64,000 bases of DNA, taken from NCBI GenBank assembly GCA_013399855.1, contig VXAY01002362.1, forward strand, positions 323,051-387,050, given 5' to 3'. The position numbers and the translations under genes were made by a program. Positions 49,719 to 63,110 of this stretch are shown here, one piece after another. Origin of the DNA: Oxyruncus cristatus (lineage: Eukaryota > Chordata > Aves > Passeriformes > Cotingidae). The notes under the pieces were generated by a model. It made no database searches and was not told the DNA's origin. It was given only the letters and a program-made list of their open reading frames with translations. The stretch's first letter is position 1. Every line of letters starts with the position of its first letter.

Positions 49719-50472
49719 AGTCATGTGGTAAACGCAGGCATCTCAAGGCCCAGGCAACATCTGGGCTCACAAACATGCCATATTGCTCAGGTTTATTTCC
49801 AGATGGCCCAGCAAGAATCAACTTGCAAGTCCAAAAGAGACTTGGTTCAGGAACTCCTGCTGTCACTACTGTCAATCAGTCCCCATGTAATAAATTGTCT
49901 TAAGAGTTTGATAGAGACTGATATTTCTTACATTGCCTGGAGGAACTCTGTATTATATTACTATATTATCTTTCCCCAAATCTCTCAGAAATGCTGAATG
50001 TACACTTAAGACAATTGAGTGTATCTTAAGAAAAAGAACTTACAAGTTTTTAGAAGTATATATATATATGTAAAAAAAACCCCAAAAGAGTAGTTACTGT
50101 ACAAGCTGCCTACTGACAAAGTCCCGTAATTCAATTTTTTCATGTAACACAGCAGAGTAGAATAGTAGTATTAAATCGGTAACCTAACTGCACTGCACCT
50201 TTATTTTTTTACAGAATTTGGTGTCTCAAATTGCTTTTCTTCTTGTTTTAGAAAATAAGTTTTGCAGCTTACACACGGTAAACTCATAGCTGTTATAAAC
50301 TTCCAGTAGGGCAGAAACATTGATTTGATTTCAGGACACTGAAGCTGAGACAGGAACATACATGTCTGCTGGAGGTTATGCTATCAAAATTACTTCCCTC
50401 CAGAATGTCCACCTATTATAATAAGGCTAAATAGCATATAATTAGAATTCAGTGCCATTGTGAAAGACTTAC
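49719..50472. other. Non-coding stretch
   Basis: Contains a short (TA)n at about 50058-50069; nothing else recognised. Confidence 0.5.
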
Positions 50473-50508
50473 GCAGAAATTTGCCCTCCTCTTAACACAG
50501 ATGAACAC
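50473..50508 (-). CDS. Candidate short internal exon
   Basis: On the minus strand, TGCTGTTTAGTTTTTTTAG precedes 36 bases ending TTCTGC followed by GTAAGT. Both splice sites are strong. Two frames are open. The one with phase 2 in and phase 2 out contains CSSVLRGGQIS and can be joined to the candidate at 36107-36145. The other, phase 0 to phase 0, reads VFICVKRRANFC. At 36 bases the coding evidence is minimal, and a non-coding exon or chance pairing is possible. Confidence 0.2.
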
Positions 50509-53500
50509 CTAAAAAAACTAAACAGCAAAACCTGAGTATTAAGAAATAAAAGGTCTTAAAAAAACCCAAACAATAAACTGTCCTGAAAAATAAAAATATT
50601 TCAAATTACTCTCATATTCCTCTTCCCTACACACTTAGCCTTTCTGAAACCATAAATGGAATTTTGAGATTTCAGAAAATTATTTCAAAGGAAGTATTCA
50701 CACACTTTATTTGATATCAGCAAATTTTCTGTACAAGTTTAGAGACCATTTTTTTTCTTTACAAACATCAGAGCTTCCAGAAACTTGATGCACCAAAGCA
50801 AAGCCAATGATAAATTTGTTAGTAATAGAAGACTCCTAATATTAAGAAGCCACAATTATAGCTTAGAATTATCCTTCTTTAAATATGATGAAAGAGGCAA
50901 GCTGAAAAACAGAGAAAAAGGAAATGTTAGAGGAGGAGAGAATTTATTCAGGCTGCTCAGCAATCTACAAACACTAATTGATGAAAGCAGTGTTCTGATA
51001 GTTTTTGCATTTCAATGCATGCTCTTAAAAGGCCATTTACTCTTATAGTTACTTATGAACTTGATCAGAGGCTGACTTCAAATGTAATGTTAAATGCTCT
51101 ATTTCAAATACAAAACCAGAAATGTAAACAGTGGCACAATTAATATACTGCTTTATATTAATTCATCACAGCCATGATTACTTCCAAAAAATCTAAAAAT
51201 TCAGATGCATCGGGAATAATTAACCTTGGAGAATAAATGAGATAAAAAGCCTACTTAAAAAATAAACTACCTGAAAACTGGATTTTTCAGCTACCTCTTT
51301 TGCAAAGAGACTGTGGGAGCAACTTCAAAAGAAACACATTCAAAATAAACAGGGGCCCCGGAAAAAGAGTAGAGAAAGATTTGAGAGTGAAGAGGCAACA
51401 TGATTTTTTTGACCAAGCAGACAACAGGGTGCATTACTCAACACAATAAAAGTATGGAAGACATGAAAGGAAGAGTCCATTACAGGTCTGGAAACACCAT
51501 TCAAATCCTGGGAAGTGACTTGGTTTACAGACAGCTCTGAAAAATGTACTCCTTATATAAAATTATCCAAATGTTTCAGTCTGTGAGTAAGTACAAATAT
51601 GAAACATCTAAGATGACCTTTTTCCTGCTCTGCAACCTGGCACATCTGTCACTTGAATGTGAATATAACATAGATGGTACCTATGAATAATTTCTTTGAA
51701 TAGTTTACTGGTTGTCATTTTTTGTTTGGATGACTATGATGCTGATTAGACTTCATAAATTTCAATTATTCATTCTCCAAACCTAGCTGTTTGATCAAAA
51801 TTTTTACTCTTTGTATTGCAAAAACACAAAAGGTAGAAACACTTTCCACCTCTATTCTGCAGAGAGATACGATAGAATGTCATGCTGTGGTTTGGGCCAC
51901 AGGTCAGGAGTTTGCTGTTTTGAAATGGTTATCCACATACACACATCACCTATAGTTGTTATCTGACCTTTTTCTGCCCTTTTCCTTCAAAACAGTAGGG
52001 AAGTCCTAGAACACTTCTGACCTGCTGCAAACCTTCATATCCGTTCTGTGAATGCAATTCAGTACACGTGCAAAACATCCTTCTTTTCCCTTCATGCATC
52101 TTCAGTTTCTACAGTACATACTTACAGCAGGATATAAACCCCATTCTTCAAATCAAATGCATTCAGAAGTACTTCCAATAACAAATGCTGTTACCACAGA
52201 TGTGCAATGTATCATCTGAAATGCTACTGCAGGACGACCTGCATTGTGCCAAAGAATTAGGTGATATTGCCATTCACCTGGAAGCTTTCAGTACAGTCTC
52301 TGTTTGCAGTTCTTTTAGATATAATTTTGATAATTTCAACCTGGGAAGAGGCTAATACAGAGAAACCACCCAAGATTTTTCAGGAAATTATGAAGTTTGA
52401 ACAGATTAAATCACTTTAACAGGTGGAAAGCTTCAAAAAGTGATTTGACATTTTAAGAAAAGGTAACTTCAAACCCCAAAAAGACCTGTCATGTCATCCT
52501 ACACAATCCTACTCTTACAACAAGTACAGAGCCCAGGGTGGTATGTGTATAGCAGCTGAAGCAGACATGCCAAGGAGCAGGACACCACATTGTCATGCTG
52601 GAGGTTAGCAACAATCATGTGGATCTGAAATGTAATGACTTTGCACTCCATAGTGCACAGCCACTACAGCTGGAATCTGATATTACCATAAATTATCTGC
52701 TGATTGTTTTTCACCGCTAACAATAATTAATCATAACATGACCCCACTCTGATAGACATGATAGAAATGGAACAAATTGAAATCCTTGTCTCAGATGGTG
52801 AAGGTTTCATGATGGGAAACAAACACAAGTTAGAAAAGGCAGTGAAACAGATGTCTTTGTAGGCTCTGAAGTCAAACAGGAGCAGCAGTCACAAAATTTT
52901 AGATTTCCATGCCATCGAGGCAAATAAAGTATTGATGGTTTTGCTAAGGTGTACTTGAGAATATGAAGATCGACTTACAAGACTATGTCATATACTGCAG
53001 TTAAAAGAAGAAACTGATTGTATCTTGCATATTTATAGACTTGATTCAGGAATATTCTTAGGTAAACAGTAAACTTCAATCAGGGATTTGACTGAAATTT
53101 CTGTAGATAGAGGCAGCCTCTGAAACAACTAAACAACAATTCGAGATGGATGACAAACTCAGATGGTGATTACATACTGTTTGCCCTGCAGTCTAAAATC
53201 AGTATGATTTCTTTTAAGGGGCCAAAGTGACAATCTGAAAAATGCAAAAATTTGATTGAACACGAAAGTGTTCAAGAACACAAATCGGGGTTTAAAAATG
53301 AATAAAAAGAGAGAAGGTGAAGTTATGAAGACCTGTCCTGAGCAAATGCCATCTTTTAACCTGCATTTAGATAGGAAGGTATTTTGTTTAGACAGAAAAA
53401 TAATATCTTAATACAGGCTGCCAAGACACATCCTCCATCTTAGTAAAAAGATTCTCTTGCCTTCACATTTGCATTTCTCTTCTATTCCTTTGGACACTAT

Positions 53501-55350
53501 TCCTTAAAACTGAGGCTGCCTTTGTTAATGGTTAAGCAGGTCAAGGATTTTCTGTCAATATTCTAATAAGGATTTAACTTGCACCAGTCATGCGCACATA
53601 TTTATCCTTAGATTGCAACAAGCATTGGTTTGCACAAGTAGAAGTGAACTTGCAGAATGAAGATCTCAAGAAGGAGAGAACCCATCAATTTTTTTTGCCC
53701 ATCTAGTTTAAAAGAAGGCATGGAAAAAAAACAAGCATAGATTTTGAGCTTCTTGATCTCATGCTTTCAGACATGAAATAAAGAAGGGTCATGTGGACAT
53801 GTTAGGAAAAATGTGCTTTTTTGACAAATATGATACCAGTAATGTCAAAGTTGATTATTATCCATTTTTAAAGGACTTTCTGGAGGGCGTGAGAACATTC
53901 ACTGCAATTAAATGAAATGGATGAGAAACATATGTAATTAAAAAGGCTTTTCTCCTTTAAAATTATAACACAGAACAAGGTCACAACAAGACCAAAAAAT
54001 CCAACTTATTTCTACTACAAAAAACAAACAGAAAACTCCAGTAAACATTTCACATGCTCAGAATAAAAAATTCTAGTAGGAGAAATTGGGAGAGGAGGAT
54101 TATCTTTCCTATTTTAAGTTTTAATTAATATCCTTCTTATAAGACACAGGAAGAAGCTACATTACTTATCATATTGAGGAATATTCTTCTAAGAATAGAC
54201 ACATCTTACAGCCAAACTAATAGGCAGCACATAACTTATCTGATACAGTTTGAGGACTGGTCATAGACATATCTGTGTTTGCACATATATATCACACAAA
54301 TCACTTTCATGTCCACCTATACAGAATAAGGTTAAGGGCATAAAGTTATGACAACTCAGTCTCAGTCTATCCTTTGACATTTTCCAGCATTACAACTTGC
54401 AAGCAGTAGAGGAGAACTAGATACTGAGAAGACAAAAGATGAAAAGATATGTCAGACACTGTTTTATTCAAAAGTGGTATTTTTTCATAATTTCCACACA
54501 TACTCTAGACTGTAGATACTTTTAAAAGTATTACTGCTGTCATTGCTACCCTTTCTTCAGATACAGTGTTCATCTACTAAAAGAAGATCTACGCTTTGCA
54601 CATAAAATCCTGATGAATATGTTTATATTTAGTTTTCTGTTGATGTACTATGTTAGGGCTTCAACCGCAAGTTAGATGCAGTTCTTCTTGTGAACACGTT
54701 GTGAGAAAGGGGGTATCAAGACTGAGCTTACGGTTGAGGTCTATGAAAGGACTAACTAGAGAGGTGCTGGGGCCCAGTGATCACAGCAATACAATAGACA
54801 CAGATCACTAATAAATTTCACAGGGAGAGCAAACATCCTCATAATGAAATTCAGAGAAGTGCTAGCACCCTGGAGAGCCTGGGCTTGGTACCCAAATCTA
54901 GGCTACAAGCAAATACATGCTTCTACTTGAAACTCATATCTGAAAATGTTATTCTTAATGTACACTTTAAAAAGAAGGGAAAAAAAATCAAAAAACCAGA
55001 TAATCGATTGGACAGCAAGGAGATTTTTTTCTTTAAATCGCAGTGACAGCATGTATATCTGAGGAGGTATCTGCTCTATCTGCTTTGCCCCTCTCAAAGG
55101 TGATTCATGGATAGCACACGCAGAGAGAGAGATGGGCTTGGAATCCCTCACACAGGTATTCCCAGTAAAAAGCTCTTTAGCAATGCTTACATATAGATAC
55201 ACCCCTGGTGTGCACGTATTTATGAAGAAAATGGTAACTGTCCATTCTCTCCAGAACTGGGAAGAAAAGACTAGAATGTCTAGTATTGCCCACTTTTTTT
55301 GCACTAGAGACTTTCTGAAAAAAGCAAGAATGATCAGACAAAAGACTAAA
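50509..55350. other. AT-rich non-coding stretch
   Basis: No gene or repeat recognised. A 153-codon minus-strand ORF (54903-55364) is F/I/L-rich and has a plus-strand ORF overlapping it. It shows no domain and no supporting signals. Confidence 0.55.
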
Positions 55351-55407
55351 TTGTGTGTGTTCATTTACATATGTACATATATGTACGTGTGTGTGTGTGC
55401 ATGCATG
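55351..55407. repeat. TG/TA-rich microsatellite
   Basis: Mixed (TG)n, ACATATGTACATATATGTAC and (GT)5 followed by GCATGCATG. Alternating purine-pyrimidine over most of its length, so it is prone to Z-DNA and slippage. Confidence 0.8.
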
Positions 55408-58400
55408 TTCATTTTTCTTTAGAGGCTAAAATTGCAGCAAAGATAATCTTAGCCTTAAACTTATTCAGAATGAACTATTCACTCTGTCCATAGTAGAATA
55501 AAATAAGTAACCACAGCAAGGAAGAGTCAGGCAGGGAAAAACAATACGGATATTCAGGTACCAGAATGTGCTGTAGAATCACCAGTATTGGAGAAATCCA
55601 AGAACAGATCAGTCATCTCTCAGTGTAAAACATACAGCTGAAATCCACTAACAGGGGAAAAAGTCTGTTACGGGAGAGGGGTGAATTATTTGGCCTCCTG
55701 AGGTGTGTTCTGGCCCTATCTTTTTACTTGCCAATACCCTGTGACAGGTTGAACAGACAATGCTGAAGGAAAGCCTTGCTACAAGAAATATTAGGAATAC
55801 TTTGTTTCTGTGACCAATTCTTAGCTCGGTAATGTAGGTTTTCTTGCAGGGGTAGACTTCAGAATTGAGGTTCTAGGAATGAAAAATGTTGGTTTAGCTA
55901 ACCTTGAGAACTCTTCTTGTGACAATTTGTCAAACATACACAAAACTTGCAGTAGAAATTGGAAAAATCTAGTAATGTGGTAAGCTAGCCTTAAATACTT
56001 TGTGTTTCTACAAGCAGCGACCACGGCTGACTATGTCTTCTTGGAATTCTGGAAAAGCGGGAAATGTAGTTCCCTACTCTCCATAGCTCAAGTACTTAAC
56101 AAACAAAAACCCTAGTCAGTTCCATTGGGTAAGCCACAGAGTCATCCCTAATGCCACTATGCAAATTTGGTTTACTAAATAAGTGTCCATTCTTGTGAAC
56201 AAAGTGTCTCCATCTTGAAATGTACCCCAGGCAAAATCTCCTGGATGATGTAAGCATTGATGAATATAGTCTAGTCACATTCATTATAATCAGTTTTTCA
56301 GGTTCACTATGGGAAACCTATTTACTCCTGAAATCATTATTTGTTTTTTGGGTGTATTACAAGTGTCTTCAACTAAGCACAAAGGATGAAGTGTTCTAAG
56401 ATTAATAGATGCATTTTTAAAAAAGCAATGTTGATGTTATTTACTTGTAGAGCAAAAAAGTACAATTCATTTTTGCAGAAATGAATCACTTTCTATTAGC
56501 TGGGATCTGACTGTCCCAAATACACTCGTTCTAAAATTATTGTCTTTTCCGCTGAAAGCTCTGGGAGGTCAAGAGGTATTTAGGGATAATTTCCAACACT
56601 TACTTAGAGAAAGTTGTTATTTTATACAATTTAAGAGACATTCATCCTAATCTAAGGCAGATTCTGTCACTTTTCTCTGTGCTTCTCTGAGCATCGATGA
56701 TGAAGTTCTGCTGAACTCCAGCCTTGGGACATCTCTTTCCTCCTGGAGCAAAATGACACACCTAACTCAGGGGCCATGAAAATTATTGCAATGTCTAATC
56801 TGTCTGTGCTTCCACCTGCATGGATAAGAGATTGATGATGCTGATTAGCATAGACCTACATTTTATAGTAAGTTTGATTTAAAAGCAATTAATTTTTTTT
56901 TCCCAATGGACAAGGCAAGATACTAAATTTTACCGGGGAAATTCATTGAAGAATCTGTTCTCACTCTGACTTTTCTTCAGTTTTCATATGTTATATCTTG
57001 ATTGTAAAAATCTGAGCCCCATTTGACTTCTGATACCAGTGGTTACCCCTTTTTCCAAAGCTGACTTGTTTTGACAACCTATGCAAATTCCTTTCCTTTG
57101 GTTGTTTTTGTGAGAACCAATAAAGCATAACTCTCAATGATTATTTAAGATTACTGCTTTTCTAACTAATCTAGAAAAGGGGCAAGTGGATTTCCTTATG
57201 TGTTACATAGCTTGTTTTTTTGTTATGGGGAGAGATTTCAAGCTCATAATCTCTTTAGTTGAAGAGCCACAATATTTATTTTATTAATTAAACTATTTAG
57301 AAGGAAACTGAGTGAAAGATATGATTAAACAATGAACTTACAACATCTTCAGGGTGGCTGAAACTTTCTCTTATCTCCAGTCTTACATAGCAGAATAAGA
57401 AAGCTTTAAATTTATTCAACTCCTTGCCTCCAAGTTGCATCCAAAGTAAGTGTCCATGAGGATAAATACTCCCACACCCAGTCTCAGCTTATACTGTATA
57501 ATGAAATGCACTACAACATTAATGATACGTGTTTAAATAGGACTCAAAGAAGTGGTAATCAAGATTGGCTGTGACCTGCTGCAGAGTTAGAATAAAATCT
57601 AAATAATTGCTTATTAAAACTGTCCATGTTGGCTATGCATAAACAACTAGGATTTGTGTATTTATTCATTCTTCAGGTTTAATGTAAGCCCACTGATGAT
57701 GCTCAGTGAAGTATACAAAACATATAAAACAACCAAATGGAAAAAAACCCTGTCACAGAGTATTTGCAACTTGGTAATTTAGATACAAGTTTTGCAGACC
57801 ACTGCTCTGGCAGTAGAAGTCATCACTAATTACTAATGCCTAAAACATACTGAGAAAATAAAATTGATTTAATAATGAGAATATCCCTCTTATATATAGT
57901 TTTAGCAAACTAGTCCAAAAAAAGTGGGAATGGCACTTAAAAAAGGACGCAGAGTAGATCAGCCCTTGACCTGCAAAAGTAAATAACCAGACAAATGGAT
58001 AAAAAAGTAGACTAAAAAAAAAAAAGAAAAACATGAAGAAGCTCAAACTTAAGATAAAAACATGAGGTTAGTCTATCTAATAAAGACCAGGTGACTAATC
58101 ATTTTTATATAGATTTGGGGGTTTCTATGTGTTTAAATATTTACAAAGTAGAAAAATACAGCTTTCACAGCAATCATCAACACCCTCTTCATTTGGTAAG
58201 AAAGAGAGTATAAATAAGGCAGGAAGAAACCACTGAACTTTTCTAGTTCCAAATATTAGTGTATAAAATCATTCAAAATATGAAAGGCACTTACATGAGC
58301 ATTTATCACTTATACTGTTTTAGGCATTATACTTTTTATGTTCTGGATTCACATAATTAGGTAGTGAGTTGTAAAACATAATCCCCTACTCTGTGGCACT

Positions 58401-60479
58401 GTGGTTAGGATGAAGTACATAAATGAGTTTTGGGTGTTTAAATGTTAATTAGTTCCAATTACAAATCAATTAATGCATTTCTATTCTGTTTTTCAAAATA
58501 GAGGCCTATAAATAACTGTGTTACTTTCTTAATAAATCAATATTCTCTAAACTCTTTTTAATGCTAATATATGAAAAATATTTTGGCCATTTTTCTTATT
58601 AATATCTTTTTACATAAAGGCCCAAGTATACCTGAAAATACCATACAGGAGAAAAATGTGAGACTATAAATGAGGCAACATGCCCTACTACTCTGAGAGC
58701 AGCATCACATATTTTCACAGAATGGTTGCTTAGAATATTAGTAACACTTTGCAAATCACAGCTTCTAGCAGCTGTCTCAGCCACTGGCAGGCACTGTGAA
58801 AGAAATCAATACAAACTGACCGCTATCAGAGCATCAGATACAAAGCTCAAAATCTCTGATTTCCTCCAGCTATATTTTGGGGGAAGAAGATTGTTGAGAA
58901 TGAAGCAAAATGAAAAGTTTCTAACTTTCTCCAAGCACTAAGCAGACAATCCAGTTCCTACTCAATACTCCACAGTACAGTACACTCAATATCAGTCAAA
59001 ACTGGAGTATAGCTACCATTTATGGAGCTGGTGTCTCTGTTTAGGCAGTGCAAAGTAGCAGCACTCTGAAATTCTGTTGCACATAATAACCACAATCTCC
59101 CCAAATTGCCTCTGTGTGCCTGCAAGGGCACCTGTACCATTTTCTGTTCATTTGTCCCACAATATGCCTTAACACCAATGAGCAAATAGAAAATTCAGCA
59201 ATGTGCTAGAAGAGTTTGGAGTTTGATGGAAAAATAGATTTCAACAACCTATACAAGCCTTCAGAGCCATCACCTTTTGTAATAGTTTGCAATCTCCAAC
59301 ACCTTAACTTTCACTGAGGTTCATTTTTTTTTTATTTTTCTCACAATAATCATACAATTAATGAGTTCTGTATTGCCTTATACTAGTAAAATGAAAACTT
59401 TATTGCCTTTCCTATGTTTTGAAGTCAAAGTTTGGCACAGCGGAATTTATTAGTGGTGGAGTCATTCTTGCTCACGACCCCACTGCTACAGATAAAACCC
59501 ACAAGCAATTTCCATTCCTCTTCCTGTTTTGCCCACTTCAGCTTAAGCTACCGTATGATGCAGCTCAGCAGCATGGCAAACACCTTAACATTTTCTGATG
59601 AGTATAGCTTCCGTATGAAAACAAATCCTCGCAGTTTGCTGTATCTGAGGGCTGTGAAATTCTTCAACTGACCACATTTATCCTTCTCTACAATATTTTA
59701 ACGCAGTTTGGAACAGGAGCATCACCATGAAACACATGCCTTTAATTGGCATGGCTGAGACACAAAAAGTTTCAAAACTCATTTGCATGTACTAAACTGG
59801 TGCATGCCTACAGACAACTTTTGACAGGCTTGGCAGAGCTGATTAAACTTAGCCTGTGCTCTGGCTCTTCCCAGTCACTCTCAGTTTCTGTTATCCTCTG
59901 TGAGGGATGCATGCTATTGTATAAAATCAAAGGGCTACAAAGATGGCATACAAAATATCTCAAAGCATGCAACTTACTTGCTTTTAAAGTAGGTTGAGCT
60001 ATTTTGTTGAAAGAGAAAGCCCTTACAATCCAATCTTTTTCTGTCTGCATGGGAAATAGTCATTGTGGTTTTTACCCTAACCGTGTCAGACACAGAAGCT
60101 ACAGACATTACAGCACTGTTAATTTCTTGTTTAGGTTTCATTGATAGGCTCAGGATTCAAAGAACAAAAGAATGTGTTTTATGCAAATAGAGATTCAATT
60201 ACCAGTATTTTCTGGTTTGGATTTTCATTACAATGGAGCACATAGCTCCTGCATCTTCTCTAAGGCCATGATTTGGCTAAACAGCAGAGTTTCAGTGATG
60301 AGTAAGTCAAATGAAAAGGCTTCTCATGGCTTCTTTGGATAAAGCAAAGGGCAGAAGGGTCCCTGGCCTCTCTACTCTTTGCATGTATGTAAAATGGATA
60401 CACACCATATGCCAGCACATCCATTAATTATCAATTAACTTGCATAAGGAACACATTTGAGTGATATTATCATTCCATC
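55408..60479. other. AT-rich non-coding stretch
   Basis: No gene or transposon recognised. On the plus strand, TCTTATCTCCAGTCTTACATAG near 57386 and a GTAAGT donor near 57446 bracket about 55 bases with one open frame (QNKKALNLFNSLPPSCIQ). I do not regard this as sufficient. Confidence 0.5.
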
Positions 60480-60850
60480 ACTATTGGGGGGAAAAAGAAA
60501 AATGAAAAAAAAAAAAAGAGAGAGTGATCATGCATCAGACACCAGATAAAATATCCATCCAAACCAGATTAGGGCATACCAGTAGAAGAGTCTGGCACAG
60601 TCTGTTTTCAGCTCCTGCATTACACAGACCACAGGCTGTGTCTGCGGCTATGCCTTTTGAACAGCAAATCTCAACTGAGAGACTTTATATGTGACTTTGA
60701 CACAGGAGAAGAGGAAGAGTGGGAAAAAAAAAAAGAAAATTTAAAAATTTGGGGAGGGGGAAGGGGTTTGCAAGAGGACCACAGGAACAGAAGGTAAAAT
60801 AGGGGCAAAATGAGAGAGGGTTACACACCAGGAAAAATGTAGATGGATGA
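60480..60850. repeat. Purine-rich low-complexity region
   Basis: A/G-rich on the plus strand, with A12-A13 runs near 60508 and 60724 and the G-rich word GGGGAGGGGGAAGGGG at 60751-60766. The second half is dense in GA, GGA and GGAA words. Confidence 0.65.
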
Positions 60851-63060
60851 CAAAAAGAGCATCAGTCAAAACAAAACACTGAGAGCTGGCAAAGGATAAA
60901 TACAGATGACATTTAGTCCTTGATACAGTGCAAGAATATCTCCAGCATGTTGGTGGAGTTCTCAGTGGTTCAAGAACCTCATGCTACATGTTAGGTACTT
61001 TGCGTTGAAGTGGCGTGTTTGTTGGTTAGACCATTATGGCTGTTCCAAACGGCTTCCAGTGTCTGAGGAGTTTTTCTGGGTTAATTTTCTCTGAAAGACA
61101 TCTAGTTCACATGCACCTTCACTACCCCTAACTAAGATTACTGTGCTGTAAATGGAAACAGTCAGGAGGTTTGTCTCAGAAATGTATTACTGCTCAATAA
61201 CAGACTGATAATGCACACTTAGCCTCAAAGAGGGAGATCAGTGTTCATCTACTGTCTACTTCAAACGCTGACACCTAAACACAGAGGAAAACAAGTATAA
61301 ATGTTTTGAGGAGTACATGATGATTCACCCCTAAACAATTAATTCCTATGTGATAATTTCATGGCAATAAGTGCCTTAATTACGAAAGGAAGTGGCTACA
61401 CTCTTCTAATCATGAATAGATACAGGAAGATCTCTGCATCATGTATTATTTAAGTGGACTCAACCACAACAACCCTAAATTATGTAAATACAGGTATCAT
61501 CTTGGGAAGTATTTGGAGACTATTTGAAAGGTTTAAAATGCTGCAGTATTGAAGGTGAAAATCACTCAAGTATGCCAAATAAAAAACTACACTCATTGAA
61601 CTGAGATCATGCTATTATTAAGGTAGAACTGTAAATATGAGTTAGATTTTGGCACCAAGTCATTCAAAATTTTAATCTGGAAAATCCTTAAATGGAAGTA
61701 TGAGAAATGCAGAAAAATCTTCCTTCAAGGGAAGATTTTAAGGCTGTATGATGAATTATAGGCCCTGGTTCATTATATAACAATTTCCAAATCTGGATAT
61801 CTTGTCCTCAATATATTCTTAGATAACTGCAAAGCCCAGAACAGAAAACTGCAACTGCAAAATTTAAACGTGGTCAATAATTAAAGTACTTAAATGAGGA
61901 AATCCTGAAGGCACAGTGACACACTCATAGCAGCTCACTGCCAGAAAACTGACCTGTCTTTCTCAACACCAGCTGCCCAGAACTGAAGAGAAACTCCAAG
62001 ATACACTAGGCATGAGTCTTCCATGCCCCTGCATAGTCAGAGATGCGCAAAGATGAAAAAATACAGTAGCATTTTCCACAATAATCTAACAGCAGTTAAA
62101 CATTTCTGCTGCATAAAGTACAAATAGCTGAATAAAATAAAAACATTAATTTTAACTCTAACCAACTAGTTCCACAGCACAAGCCGCCCACAAACCACAA
62201 CTCCTAATGCTTTGCAGCTGGCAGTGAAATGATTATTTGCAATAGCCACAATTACAGGACTATTCACTCATCAGGCAGAGGCCTCGTCAGATGATATGAG
62301 GAAGCCCTTCCTTTAACAACAGCAGCAGGGATCCAAAAGACCGGGGAGATGACAAGCCTCCTGTTTCCGTAGGTTATCCAGAAGCTCCACAAAATTTGAA
62401 ACTGGCAAATCCAAAAATAAGCCTCTGAGGAAGCCTCCCGGAGATCCTGCAAAGTGTCTCCTTTCCCAGAGAAACACTTTTGTATGCAGAATTCCCATGG
62501 AGATGTATCTAGTCCTTAAGCTGCAACGACACACTCACAGAGGTGAATCCAGGACAATAAAGATATAATACAAAGAAAAACAAAGTAAAATTGAAGAGTC
62601 ATAACAATACCAGGGCATGGCTGTGAATCAATGTATGGTATTGATGAATGCATTTTGTTCCCTACTTTACATTTAAACCCATTAATGTAATTCATCATGA
62701 TTTCATTATAGTTTCCTTTAAGGATAAATGACAACTACATATTTCTGTGCAAAGCCAAACCTGTACACACTGATACGCAGACACAACTTTTCATTAAAAA
62801 AGGAAAACAGTTTGAATTTCAAGCTTCTGAGAAAGCATGAAGAAAAAAAAATTCCATATTTTCTCTTTTAAAACCTTCTCATCTCTTTAGCATTTATCTA
62901 TCGGCAGCCTCTCCAGTCCTCTCTTGCTAAAGTTTAGACCCTTAGATTAGAAATCCAAATTACAAGCTCTCTGTGTATAACCTGTTCTACTGCGTGGATA
63001 CTTTGGTAGATCAGTAAGGAGCATAGGTGAAAACCTCTGCAAACAGGCCAAAGCATGAAT
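60851..63060. other. Non-coding stretch, CpG-containing patch at 62.27-62.52 kb
   Basis: Mostly AT-rich. The patch at 62264-62534 is GC-richer with CGTC, CCGGG, TCCGTAG and CCCGG words and overlapping minus-strand frames. One frame includes FLDLPVSNFVELLDNLRKQ after TTTGCAG. There is no good donor, and two frames are equally open, so no gene is called. Confidence 0.45.
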
Positions 63061-63110
63061 GCAGAGTCTGCAAAGCACCTGCAGAGTCTGCAAAGCACCT
63101 GCAAAGTCCT
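63061..63110. repeat. 20-bp tandem repeat
   Basis: GCAGAGTCTGCAAAGCACCT occurs twice exactly (63061-63080, 63081-63100) and is followed by a partial third copy, GCAAAGTCCT. It lies at the left of a GC-richer patch (63.05-63.28 kb) with several CpGs. C-rich minus-strand ORFs there derive from the repeat. Confidence 0.9.

Noticed and set aside
54903..55364. 153-codon minus-strand ORF rich in F, I and L
   Set aside because: Overlaps another ORF on the plus strand, has composition-driven residues, no splice context and no recognisable domain.
57390..57446. 55-bp plus-strand exon candidate
   Set aside because: The acceptor is average, the exon tiny, and nothing nearby on the plus strand supports a gene.
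62264..62534. CpG-containing minus-strand ORFs
   Set aside because: Two frames are open at once and no donor is present; insufficient for a gene call.
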